Origin: Arabidopsis thaliana
Taxonomy: Eukaryota; Streptophyta; Magnoliopsida; Brassicales; Brassicaceae
Length of the DNA: 64,000 bases
Direction of reading: 5' to 3'
Assembly: GCF_000001735.4 (NCBI RefSeq)
Contig: NC_003070.9
Location: 24,103,971-24,167,970, forward strand
Positions 33,870 to 50,552 of the stretch are shown piece after piece. Both the position numbers and the translations under genes were made by a program. A model generated the notes under the pieces. The model saw only the letters and a list, made by a program, of their open reading frames with translations, did not search any database and was not told the origin of the DNA. How positions within the stretch are numbered: the stretch's first letter is position 1; every line of letters begins with the position of its first letter.

Positions 33870-34685
33870 CTACTTTGCGTTATCAGCTTCCTTCTTGTTC
33901 TCTTTGTTGTACTCTTCCATCTCATTAAGCCAAAGATCCGCAAACTCGCAATCCTTCCAAGCATCAAACCAAGGCCCTCCACGAGTATAATGCACCGCTT
34001 TAGGCTGCGTGGTGGGATCTTTCTCAACAACCCTATTGTGCCCTTCAAGAAAGTTCCACACAAAAGGAATAGACCCAATCTCTTCATCCTCAAGCCACTG
34101 GAACCTATGGAGAAACGCACCAGTCTGAGTATTAACAATCTCAGGGCTCAAAGTCTTGTTCTTAGGGTGTCCACAGTTGTAAAGCACCATTGAAGACCAG
34201 TTCTTCCTCGGGTACACAGTTTGAACCGCACCATCCATCTTAGTAGTCTCCTTAGGAGTATAATCATGTTGAACACACATGATCGCATATTTATCATCGA
34301 TCAAATCAGTGAGTTCCTTGATATCAGCAAGGTAGAGGAAATCACAGTCGACGAACATAGCCCAACCTTGGTAATCTGACAAGTGAGGAGTCAAGAAACG
34401 AGAGAAAGAGAACTCAGTGCTCTCTAACTGACCTCTTTCTCTCCAATACAGACCTTTCTTTCGAAGATCTGATTGAATAATTGGTGTGATCTCTACAGGG
34501 ATTGAAGATCTTTTTGTGATTGAATGATGACAAACTTGGTAGGCAAGATCTTCTCGTGGATCGTAACCAACGAAGATCCTGAATGGTTTCTTCTCAGAAG
34601 AGCCATTGTTGCAGGTTTCAGATTTGACATCTCCGTTGCTAATTGTCATTGTTGTTGCAGAATTCGAATCTGCCATAAATTTCAT
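33870..34685 (-). CDS. CDI: Nucleotide-diphospho-sugar transferase-like protein CDI, At1g64980-like
   Basis: This is a GT-A-fold glycosyltransferase-like protein of 271 residues with one coding exon. The family core begins PFRIFVGYDPREDLAYQVC, and a DxD-like metal/nucleotide-sugar site appears in FVDCDFLYL. Other conserved-looking blocks are WSSMVLYNCGHP, TGAFLHRFQWL and AVHYTRGGPWFD. No signal peptide or membrane anchor is visible, so it is probably cytosolic. The start at 34685 is the first ATG after the predicted acceptor at 34701. A second in-frame ATG three codons later (34676) could be used instead. I recall the gene being needed for pollen germination and tube growth. The enzyme's substrate is unknown. 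The 5' UTR has an intron at 34701-35194. Confidence 0.9.
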   Translation of the reverse strand: MKFMADSNSATTMTISNGDVKSETCNNGSSEKKPFRIFVGYDPREDLAYQVCHHSITKRSSIPVEITPIIQSDLRKKGLYWRERGQLESTEFSFSRFLTPHLSDYQGWAMFVDCDFLYLADIKELTDLIDDKYAIMCVQHDYTPKETTKMDGAVQTVYPRKNWSSMVLYNCGHPKNKTLSPEIVNTQTGAFLHRFQWLEDEEIGSIPFVWNFLEGHNRVVEKDPTTQPKAVHYTRGGPWFDAWKDCEFADLWLNEMEEYNKENKKEADNAK

Positions 34686-34697
34686 TGCAAAAGTTAA

Positions 34698-35190
34698 GAT
34701 CTGTAGCATCTCATTAGATTAAGCAAATTCGTAAGAAACAGAATCGTTATGAAGCAAAACCTTATCGAAATGTGAATCAAGTGCAAATCTAGAAGCTAGA
34801 ATCGGAAATTGAAGCCATATTCAGATGAATGAAGTAACACACAAAGAAATCTACAACGAATTTCGAAGAAATGAGAAAGATCTATATCATCTCATAATGA
34901 TAAGCAAAATTGAAGAATCGTGATGAATCAAAACCAAATCAAAATGCGAATCAAGTGAAAATCTAGTAGTCAGAAACGGAAATTGAAGAATCTTCAGATG
35001 AATGAAGAAGCCATGGATTCAAACTAAATCAGAGACATGGACAACTAAAGATCTATATAATCATATTACGCTGATAAAGCGAAACAATGAAACTGCGAAT
35101 CTAGTAAGATAGAAACGGGAATTGAGGCATGGATTGGAGTGACACAGAGGAATCGAGAACGAATCTGAAGGAAATGAGGAAGAACAGAGC
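34698..35190 (-). repeat. Three tandem copies of about 175 bp forming the CDI 5'-UTR intron
   Basis: Copy landmarks GATCTGTAGCATCTCATTAG (34698), GATCTATATCATCTCATAAT (34879) and GATCTATATAATCATATTAC (35050) are 181 and 171 bp apart. Between them, CGGAAATTGAAG...TTCAGATGAATGAAG recurs at about 34804-34833 and 34978-35007, with a third diverged version (ACGGGAATTGAGGCATGG) near 35117. The repeat includes the splice acceptor region of the intron. Confidence 0.75.
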
Positions 35191-35194
35191 GTAC
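34701..35194 (-). other. Predicted 5'-UTR intron of CDI
   Basis: The donor CAG|GTACGC at 35195/35194 and acceptor GCTACAG|ATCTTAAC at 34701/34700 (minus strand) bracket a 494-bp intron directly before the coding exon. It was inferred from splice consensus only. Confidence 0.6.
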
Positions 35195-36212
35195 CTGGAG
35201 GAGATGATGAGAACTTGGATCTTGAGAAAAAGCTTGGAGCACCGACAGAAATGGAGATTTGTGGACTAAAATGTGGAACAAAGGAGAAAGAGAGATTTGG
35301 AGCGAGAAAGGAGGGGAAGAGTGATGTCTCTTTAATTTTAGAAATTAACTATTTTTTAATTATAAAAACAGAGGCTCGAGTTGACTCACGTGTTGACTCG
35401 GCGTCGGCGTGAGCTTTATGCGTTGCTTCTTTCTCTTCCCATGTGCTCGGGCCTCCACTACACGCTCTGTTTTTTTTTTAATCTTTTTTCTTCGTTATTT
35501 TTATTTTTTTACTTTTTTTCTTTGTTCCATGCATTAATAAGTATATGACTCTTTTTTAGTTTAGTCTAAAGTTTGCATGGTTAGAAATATATTGAAAAAT
35601 TTACAGACTCTTTAGTCTAAATGATTGGTCGTTTCCACATCGACTTGTAATATGGATTGATTAACTGAATCAGACCACCAGACCCTACTCTAGAGGTTTA
35701 TGATTCATTCAACATTTTATTACATTTGGTGGGATTGAGATATTCATATTCTTAGCTCCCTAGTCTTGCAGTTTCAATCTAACAAAATCGTTAGACTTTC
35801 TACTACTCAAAATTGTTTTACGAGCATCCAATACTGAATGTGTTATTACTTATTTACTAAGGTTACTCACGCAACGCATTTTATAATACAATTTGTATAT
35901 GTTAATAAATAACAAATGGAGAAACCTGGATCCTGTGGAATAAGTCGAACATACAAATATCGAAAATCTTCTTGACTTCATCGTATCATTACTTCCTCAG
36001 TAGGAGCAATGTACAAATAAACATAATTCAACGTTTATGGTATAAGAAATTTTGAACTGATCAGTTTAATCTTTCACATAAGCGTCAAAAACAAACAAAT
36101 AGCCAATTGTAAGCTATACACTAAGTCACCTTTACTAGTAGTAAATTGATTTTCGTTGTGTCAGGCCAAACAATCATAAGACTCTCTCAGGCACCATTAT
36201 TGAATAAGAAAC

Positions 36213-41896
<5,684 letters not shown>

Positions 41897-43185
41897 CGTC
41901 GCCAAATTCCAGATCTCTCTTACTTCTCGAGAAAAAACCTCAGATCTGCAAAAACCTCATGGCGATTCAACACCAGAGCTTCTGTTGTACGATTCGATTC
42001 GAATTTGATCATTTATGAAACAATTAAAAAAAAAGTATTTAAGAATACCTTATTTATTTTTGGTTAGGGTTTATTTGGTTTAAACTCTAATCAACAACAA
42101 CCTCATCAACTTCATCATCACCACCACCACCATGCGACTCAACTCGAACTCGCAGAGAGGAAGGCGTTATTAAACGCTAACCAACCATTGAGCTACGGAG
42201 TAATGTGAAAGAAACTGCACAACAATAGTGTTTCTATCCTTTTTTTTTGTTTATAGGTTTTGGCGTCTAGTCTAGTGTTGATGATAATTTTAACTCCATT
42301 TTCCGACATGTTTTCTTATCTGGTCGATTGATTTTTTTGTTTTTCTTTCACTTTTACATATATACACGAAAAATGATCGATTCATTAAAATTGTTGTTTA
42401 GAAGGCTTGTCCAATCTTACACGTGTTACCATATATAAATTTGCGGGAAGTGGGAAGGGAAAGATCGGGATATCGATAGTTCATGATAAATCTTATAATT
42501 ACGGGATCAAGATAAATATTTTTTTTATCATTAATAAAAAATTAATATTTGTGTACATTTTCTTATTGTTAGATAGAAAATTTAATATTATCATAAATGT
42601 AAAGAACTTGCTAATCAAGTTATGATTTTTGTATAAATAATCCTATTAGCTAATGAATAAATAGAGAAAACCTGTATTATTGCTAAAGTTTCCTCCAAAC
42701 TTATCAGACACCAATCGATGATGTATAATATACCATTTTTCATAACGTGATTCTATTATTTTTACCATTCACAATATTTATCATACATTTATATTTGATT
42801 TTCATGTGTATGTTATATTTGATGCATGTGGAAAAAATAATTCAAAATTAAAAAAACTACAAAACGTTTTTCTTATTATATCACAATTATTTAACAAAAA
42901 AAAGTTTTGAGCTATTTTGTTTATAATGTTTTTATGCTTTTCAATCCTACATTTCACTATCAGAAAAATGAGGCCAAGTTATAAAAATAAAAATAAAAAC
43001 TAAACCCAATAAGCCCATTAAGGCCCATAAGTCAATACAGCAAAAACAGCTCATCTTTGCTAAAACGTAGATTACTGATTTAATCTACCGGAATCGAAAG
43101 GCAATACCAAACTTCCGGTGAACCGGAATCGGATCCATTTGACTTGCCGTAGAAATTAGGAAATTGATTACAGTGTTCTTCGAGA
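41897..43185. other. Divergent intergenic between GTG1 and the small Cys/His gene
   Basis: It contains the GTG1 5' UTR and promoter (about 41897-42250) and, at the right, the small gene's promoter with two GCCCA-type site II elements. The middle is AT-rich. No gene. Confidence 0.6.
43011..43028 (+). promoter_or_regulatory. Paired site II elements upstream of the small Cys/His gene
   Basis: AAGCCCATTAAGGCCCAT carries two GCCCA cores 10 bp apart, about 160 bp before the start codon at 43186. This arrangement is typical of plant genes for ribosomal and proliferation-linked proteins. Confidence 0.55.
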
Positions 43186-44403
43186 ATGGAGAAGAAGGAG
43201 ATGGAGAAGTTGTGCCAAAGGTGCAAACAAAGCTACACAGATCTTTCAAACGAAACTTCCTCTTGCCGTTTTCATCCTTCCTTCTTCGTTTGTCGTCGTC
43301 ACGATGACCAGAAAAGGTTATGTCTCCTACAAACCCTAAATCTATTCACTAATGAAGAATCTCACATCCCAAGCAGCTTGATTCGCTAATTTATAATGGC
43401 AAAGCACAAATTGTTGAGATGGGTTTTGAAAGCCATCCACTTTATTGTATTAAGGTTCTGGATCTATAGCTAATTTAGTTAGATACCTTAGATTCTTTGT
43501 AGCCAATAATTTTGAAGTGATAGATGATCATGATCTCAGTTTAATGGCTATTTGTGGGTCAAAGGTCATGTTTTGGTTGATTTGAAACTAGCTCTTAGCC
43601 TTCTTTGCAGATAATTAGCTACTGTTGTATTTGCCTTGCCCATTTCAAACTCTTTAGGCATAATCATGAAGCTGTTTAATGATTGTGGTCACTCTTAAAC
43701 GTCGAATACTCTTAACCACTGAGGATAAAAAATTATCTCGACAAGTTTTCAAGCTGTCTAGTGGCCTACACTTTGTTCTGCTAGTTGAAAAAATGGTTTA
43801 GTCGACGGTTAATAGCATAAATAAAGAGTGGTGAAAAATACAGTTTAGAGATTTATCATCTGATTCTATGTTGCGTGTTTTATCTTGGTAATAAACTTTG
43901 GACTAGGAAGGAACGTAGGTGTCTCTGTTCCGTTATTGGCTCCTTTGGTTATTTACTTACTTCCTCTGTTTGTGATTCTCTCTGTTCCATGCATTGTAGT
44001 TACCCACATAGCATAGACTTAACTATCTTTTGTTGAGCTTTTATCGTTATGTGCAACGAATGAGTTTATTTTGGTGTTTATGGTTGTTGGTTTTGGCATT
44101 CATATTCTTGCTGGTACCTGATATTTGTTATTTCATTTTAATTTTAAGGTGTTTCGAAACTGAATATATATTTATTCCAAACCATGTTTAATCGACTTGA
44201 GTATGATGCATCTGTTTGATTTCTACTTTTTACTAAGAAGTGGAATTAACTAGAACTTGTTTTTTTTAATCAATAAATGAAGGTACTATGAATTGAAACC
44301 AGATGATCCACCGTATGCTGCCAAGTTCTATGATTGTTGCGGGGCAGAGGATCCTAATGCACCAGGTTGTGTCACAAACCCTCACATTTCATATGATGAC
44401 TGA
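43186..44403 (+). CDS. Small Cys/His-rich CHORD-like protein, At1g65000-like
   Basis: An 83-residue protein from two exons, 43186-43316 and 44283-44403, joined inside an Arg codon by a 966-bp GT-AG intron. I do not know its function. A ladder of possible zinc ligands runs its whole length: Cys10, Cys13, Cys27, His30, Cys36, His39, Cys62, Cys63, Cys73 and His78. The pieces CRFHPSFF and YDCCGAEDPNAPGC...H resemble the pattern of a CHORD zinc domain (C..HP...CC...GC...H). There is no signal peptide or membrane segment, so it is probably cytosolic or nuclear. The paired site II promoter suggests growth-linked expression. The CHORD-like call is inferred from residue spacing only; it could be a separate zinc-ribbon-like family. 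Confidence 0.8.
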
Positions 44404-45572
44404 TGTATGAGTGAGAGCTCTCATAAGCCTTTTTTTTTCCATAAAAACATCATGTAAATAATCTTAAATTATTGTAGCCTTCTTAGGAGTAAAAGACTTA
44501 GCTTGTGATCTCTCTGCTGGGTACTGTCTTGAACCACTTCTTGCATTGCACACAGCTACAGAGTGAGCTGTTGTGTTACAGCTTTTGTCGGTTTTGTGAA
44601 TAGGAGTGTCAGAATCATTTGACGTGAGAAAATTCCGGAACGACTAACGATTTTATGTTTATTTGTAAGGAATGTTCTTGTTTCTATGGTTGCTTTAAAA
44701 AGAGTCAAAACTTTATATTCTTTTTATGAACACCAACAACAAAAATCTAAATCAGACATATAGGTTAATTAACTAATGCAAGTAAATGTGGAAAAATTTA
44801 CAAAACAAATTTCAGAAGATCTAGAAGTAATCTTGAGACAGTACTTATGAGAAATAATCTTGCACTATCATCCCTCTTTTCTATGAACACCAAGATTTCT
44901 GATGCACTTATAATTTCTTATTTTGTGTCAACAATAGATATCCAAACAAAGGTAGAGAAAACATTTGAATGTGGACAAATTATAATTATATTAATAAATT
45001 GACTGTCTTTAAAGTTTAAACTAAGTTTAGCAGATCTCATTAAGAGAAAAAAAAAATCAACATGATTGAGTAGAGCACATGAAGTCCACATGACACAACT
45101 CCAAGATCTCAAACTCTCTGGTCTTAAATCAGATCGTTAGAGAGATTTATTCTCACCTCCATTATTAAATAAAGCCAACTTGTTTTGGTCCACTTCACTC
45201 ACAGCTTTTATTATTCTTCTTTTTTCTTTTGTCATCATAATATATTACTCCCCAAAAAAAAAAAAAGCAAAAGCGGTGAGAAAGAAAGGAGAGAGAGAGG
45301 GTGACCACTATGGAGACAGCGCAACCCATTACTCATTATTAGTCTCTCCTACCATTCTTTTGCCTAAAGTTCAAGACTTTGTGTTCTTCTAACAAGACCC
45401 TTAATCGTAAGTTCAAGACTTTGTGCTGTTGTAGTCCTGTAAGAAGAAGAAGAAGAAGACCATGAAATCGATCTGACTTCTCGCAGCAATGCTGAGGATT
45501 TAGCTGCATTTATTACTCTTTTTTTGTCAATTCAATTTCTCTTTTCTTTGAAGCTCTTCTCTTGCAACAACA
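44404..45572. other. Intergenic upstream of the WEB-family gene
   Basis: It contains the 3' UTR of the small gene, then AT-rich DNA, then the long 5' leader of the WEB gene from roughly 45250, with a GAAGAAGAAGAAG tract at 45441-45456. Small frames in it show no family features. Confidence 0.55.
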
Positions 45573-48500
45573 ATGGCATCTAGAACCAAGTGAGTACTTT
45601 TAGTCTTTCTTCTACTTTCATTACAAGTGGATCTGATATGATTCTTGATTTTGACAGTTGGATCTGTTTCTTGTGATGAATTGTTGAGTTGATCATTTTA
45701 ATCCTAATTTGATTGGAATGTAGTTGATTTAGTCTAGTAAATGTAACTGAATTGATTTGAGTCTAGTAAATGTTTTGACTTTTGGGAACTTAGTTGATTT
45801 AGTCAGGTGAAAAGTTATGATTTTTAGCAACTTAATTACTCTTGTTTTGGTAAAATAATGTTAGATCCACAAATTTAAAACTTTTTTTTATTGATGTTTA
45901 GTGTAACATTGTCTTGATTCATGTTTACTGTAGAACTGGTTTGATGGAGACTCCTCGTAGTAAACCATCACCACCACCTCCTAGACTGAGTAAACTCTCT
46001 GCTTCTAAATCCGATAGCAATTCGGCTTCCCCGGTGCCAAATACTCGTCTTTCGCTTGACCGTTCTCCTCCAACCGTTAACTCAAAGCCTACTCCTGACC
46101 GTCGACCTTCTAGGATTCCTACACCCGAGGCAAGATACTGAACTCTCTCCAACTGATATATGAATCTTTTTTTGGTTTTCATTAGCTTTAAAAGACATTG
46201 ATGATGACCATATTCTTTGACATTTTCAGAAAGTGCATTCGCGGTTGGTAAAAGGAACGGAGCTGCAGACACAACTGAATCAAATTCAGGAGGATTTAAA
46301 GAAAGCTGATGAGCAAATAGAATTGCTCAAGAAAGATAAAGCTAAAGCTATAGATGATCTTAAAGAATCCGAAAAACTTGTTGAAGAAGCCAATGAGAAA
46401 CTTAAAGAAGCATTGGCAGCACAGAAACGAGCTGAGGAGAGTTTCGAGGTTGAGAAATTCCGAGCTGTTGAACTGGAACAGGCTGGACTTGAAGCTGTTC
46501 AGAAAAAGGACGTAACTTCAAAGAACGAGCTAGAGTCTATTAGAAGTCAGCATGCGTTGGATATCTCAGCTCTCCTCTCCACCACAGAAGAACTCCAGAG
46601 GGTAAAACATGAATTGTCTATGACCGCTGATGCTAAAAACAAGGCGCTTAGCCATGCTGAGGAAGCGACGAAGATTGCTGAAATTCATGCTGAGAAAGCT
46701 GAGATTCTTGCTTCTGAATTAGGGCGGTTAAAGGCATTGCTCGGTTCAAAGGAAGAAAAGGAAGCTATTGAAGGTAATGAGATAGTGTCTAAACTGAAGT
46801 CTGAGATTGAATTGTTGAGAGGGGAGCTTGAAAAAGTTAGTATCCTTGAGAGTAGTCTGAAAGAGCAAGAAGGATTAGTTGAACAGCTTAAAGTTGATCT
46901 TGAAGCTGCTAAAATGGCTGAATCTTGCACTAATAGCTCAGTAGAAGAATGGAAGAACAAGGTTCATGAACTTGAAAAAGAAGTTGAAGAATCAAATAGA
47001 TCGAAGTCATCTGCTTCGGAGTCTATGGAATCAGTTATGAAACAGCTTGCTGAATTAAATCATGTGCTGCATGAGACAAAGTCAGATAATGCTGCACAAA
47101 AGGAAAAGATTGAGTTGCTAGAGAAAACAATCGAAGCACAGAGAACGGATCTTGAGGAATATGGACGCCAGGTTTGCATTGCAAAAGAAGAAGCTTCTAA
47201 GCTGGAAAATCTTGTTGAATCAATAAAATCTGAGCTTGAAATCTCCCAAGAGGAAAAAACTAGGGCCTTGGACAATGAAAAGGCTGCAACATCAAATATT
47301 CAGAATCTATTGGATCAAAGGACAGAACTTTCGATAGAGTTGGAACGATGTAAGGTGGAAGAAGAGAAGAGCAAGAAAGATATGGAGAGCTTGACGTTGG
47401 CTTTGCAGGAAGCTTCTACTGAATCAAGTGAAGCGAAGGCGACGTTGTTGGTATGTCAAGAGGAGCTCAAGAACTGTGAATCCCAGGTTGACAGTTTGAA
47501 GTTGGCTTCAAAGGAGACAAACGAAAAGTATGAGAAAATGCTTGAGGATGCTAGAAATGAAATAGATAGTCTAAAAAGTACTGTAGATAGTATCCAGAAC
47601 GAGTTTGAGAACTCTAAGGCTGGGTGGGAACAGAAAGAACTTCATCTGATGGGTTGTGTGAAGAAATCAGAAGAAGAAAATTCGTCTTCGCAGGAAGAAG
47701 TAAGCAGGCTTGTGAATTTACTCAAAGAAAGCGAAGAAGATGCATGTGCGAGAAAGGAAGAAGAAGCCAGTCTTAAAAATAATCTCAAAGTAGCTGAGGG
47801 GGAGGTAAAGTATCTGCAGGAAACACTTGGAGAAGCAAAAGCTGAAAGCATGAAACTGAAAGAGAGCTTGTTGGACAAAGAAGAAGACCTAAAGAATGTC
47901 ACGGCAGAAATCAGCAGCCTCAGAGAATGGGAAGGTTCTGTACTTGAGAAAATCGAGGAGTTGTCAAAGGTAAAGGAAAGCTTGGTTGATAAAGAAACCA
48001 AGCTGCAGAGCATTACTCAAGAAGCTGAGGAGCTGAAAGGAAGGGAGGCTGCTCATATGAAGCAGATTGAGGAGTTGTCAACGGCGAATGCAAGCTTGGT
48101 TGATGAAGCAACCAAATTACAGAGCATTGTTCAAGAAAGTGAAGATCTCAAAGAAAAGGAAGCTGGTTATCTTAAGAAGATTGAGGAGTTATCAGTAGCA
48201 AATGAGAGTCTGGCTGATAACGTAACGGATCTGCAAAGCATTGTTCAAGAAAGTAAGGATCTCAAAGAAAGGGAGGTTGCGTATCTTAAGAAGATCGAGG
48301 AGTTGTCAGTGGCAAATGAGAGCTTGGTTGATAAAGAGACCAAACTGCAGCACATTGATCAAGAGGCTGAGGAGCTCAGAGGAAGGGAGGCTTCTCATTT
48401 GAAGAAGATTGAAGAGTTGTCAAAGGAAAATGAGAACTTGGTTGATAATGTAGCCAATATGCAAAACATTGCTGAAGAAAGTAAGGATCTCAGAGAAAGG

Positions 48501-50054
48501 GAGGTTGCTTATCTTAAGAAGATTGACGAATTGTCAACGGCAAATGGGACCTTGGCTGATAACGTAACCAATCTGCAGAACATATCTGAAGAAAATAAGG
48601 AGCTCAGAGAAAGAGAGACTACATTACTTAAGAAGGCAGAGGAGTTGTCAGAATTGAATGAAAGCTTAGTCGATAAAGCGAGCAAATTGCAAACAGTTGT
48701 TCAGGAAAATGAGGAATTGAGAGAAAGAGAGACTGCTTATCTTAAAAAGATTGAGGAGTTGTCAAAGTTGCATGAAATCTTATCTGATCAAGAAACCAAA
48801 CTCCAGATTTCTAATCATGAAAAAGAGGAGCTCAAAGAAAGGGAGACTGCTTATCTTAAGAAGATTGAGGAGTTGTCAAAGGTGCAAGAGGATCTTCTTA
48901 ACAAAGAAAATGAGCTGCATGGTATGGTCGTGGAGATTGAGGACCTTAGATCCAAGGACTCTCTAGCCCAAAAGAAGATAGAAGAGTTATCAAATTTTAA
49001 TGCAAGTTTGCTCATTAAAGAGAATGAGTTACAGGCTGTTGTCTGCGAAAATGAGGAACTGAAGTCCAAGCAGGTTTCAACACTAAAGACGATAGACGAG
49101 CTGTCAGATCTGAAACAAAGTTTGATTCACAAAGAAAAGGAGCTGCAGGCTGCCATTGTTGAAAATGAGAAGCTCAAGGCTGAAGCAGCCTTGTCCCTCC
49201 AGAGGATTGAAGAGTTGACAAATCTTAAACAGACTTTGATTGATAAGCAGAACGAACTCCAGGGTGTCTTTCATGAAAACGAGGAGCTTAAGGCCAAGGA
49301 GGCTTCGTCTTTGAAAAAGATTGATGAGTTGTTACATCTTGAGCAAAGTTGGCTTGAAAAGGAGAGTGAGTTTCAAAGAGTTACTCAAGAAAACCTAGAG
49401 CTAAAAACGCAGGATGCTTTAGCAGCAAAGAAAATAGAGGAGTTGTCGAAGCTGAAAGAGAGTTTACTTGAAAAAGAAACCGAGCTAAAATGCAGGGAAG
49501 CTGCTGCCCTTGAGAAAATGGAAGAACCATCAAAGCATGGGAACAGTGAGCTAAACAGCATCGGAAAAGATTATGACTTGGTTCAGTTTTCTGAAGTAAA
49601 CGGTGCTAGTAATGGTGACGAAAAGACAAAGACTGATCATTATCAACAGAGAAGCAGAGAACATATGATACAAGAAAGTCCAATGGAAGCAATTGATAAA
49701 CATTTGATGGGTGAAAGAGCAGCAATTCATAAGGTAGCGCACAGAGTTGAAGGAGAAAGAAATGTAGAGAAAGAGTCTGAATTCAAGATGTGGGATAGCT
49801 ACAAGATAGAAAAAAGCGAAGTATCTCCAGAGAGAGAGACCGAGCTCGACTCTGTGGAAGAGGAAGTTGATTCGAAAGCAGAAAGTAGTGAGAACATGGA
49901 TCAGTACAGCAATGGCTTTTCTTTAACAGACCACACTGAAGATTCCGGAAATCTGCTCTTAAAGGAACAACATATGAAGAAGAAGAAACCTTTGCTCCGG
50001 AAATTCGGAAACCTGCTTAAAAAGAAGAGTACAAGCAGCAGCAGTCAAAAGTAG
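45573..50054 (+). CDS. Giant coiled-coil WEB-family protein, At1g65010-like
   Basis: A 1,345-residue coiled-coil protein of the plant WEB1/PMI2-related (DUF827) group, relatives of which affect chloroplast movement. This member's role is not known to me. Exons are 45573-45589, 45934-46129 and 46230-50054. Intron 2 is GC-AG (CCCGAG|GCAAGA), since no GT donor gives the correct join. The N-terminal 70 residues are Pro/Ser/Arg-rich and disordered. A nearly uninterrupted coiled coil follows from about residue 75, beginning [20 protein letters not shown]. Residues about 646-1139 are thirteen tandem 38-residue repeats built on IEELS...L.DK...LQ...E..EL.ERE...LKK. The C-terminus is basic ([15 protein letters not shown]), possibly a membrane- or cytoskeleton-binding tail. 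The cellular site is uncertain. Confidence 0.93.
46130..46229 (+). other. GC-AG intron in the WEB-family gene
   Basis: The donor CCCGAG|GCAAGATACTGA and acceptor CATTTTCAG|AAAGTG join two phase-0 exons. Reading through the donor meets TGA three codons on, and there is no GT nearby. The total length obtained, 1,345 residues, equals what I remember for this locus. Confidence 0.85.
47952..49433 (+). repeat. Thirteen 114-bp (38-codon) tandem repeats within the WEB-family exon
   Basis: Each unit starts with IEELS or a variant (IDELS, AEELS, IEELT, IDELL). First and last unit starts are 1,482 bp apart, exactly 13 x 114, so no unit gained or lost a codon. A partial 14th unit follows from 49434. Units 2-6 are most alike in DNA; the later ones are diverged. 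Confidence 0.9.
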
Positions 50055-50552
50055 AGGAAGATTATCTCTTTGCACCTGGGCTTTTCTTGGTTTTCTTGAA
50101 ATTTCTTACGAGTATAGCTCTATATATTTGATCTATGCTTTCTGGTTACCAAGATTTAGATTGTCTATGACATTAGACACTGCCCTTTGATCTTGTTCCC
50201 TTATTGTTTATTTCTCTGTTTCATGAAGTTGTTTTTAGCAAAGATTGAACATTTCATTCATTATCTGCATATGATTCTGTATAGAAGCTGAGTTGCTTAT
50301 TAAGAAGAATCGTTGTTTTCTTGTTATTCTAACATTTCTTTTGAAGTGTATATGTCCTAAACACCACGAAGCTTCGAATCTGAAACGTTTTCATGCAAGG
50401 CTTTGTAGCATGTACTATACGAAGAAAACATTTCCATAAAGAGGTCAATACTCTTGAGAATAACATAAGCTTACTTCAGTCATGGACAATGTAATTGTTA
50501 CAATAAACATTGACAACTTCCTCTGCTGCATGCTAATAAGCTCACTTCATAG
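50055..50552. other. Convergent 3' spacer between the WEB and NERD genes
   Basis: It holds only the 3' UTRs of the two converging genes. I see nothing else. Confidence 0.6.

Larger units (their letters stand above)
34686..36212. other. CDI upstream region and GTG1 3' side
   Basis: It contains the CDI 5'-UTR intron, the non-coding first exon at about 35195-35300, the promoter, and then the GTG1 3' UTR near 36212. Nothing else is recognisable between about 35450 and 36150 apart from AT-rich DNA. Confidence 0.55.

Noticed and set aside
33638-34138. 166-codon minus-strand frame overlapping CDI
   Set aside because: It is out of frame with the clear GT-A protein and runs through its stop; a shadow frame.
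46141-46232. Start of the WEB-family coding sequence at 46233
   Set aside because: The codon there is GTG, and an upstream ATG exon plus a second exon splice in frame to give a full N-terminus.
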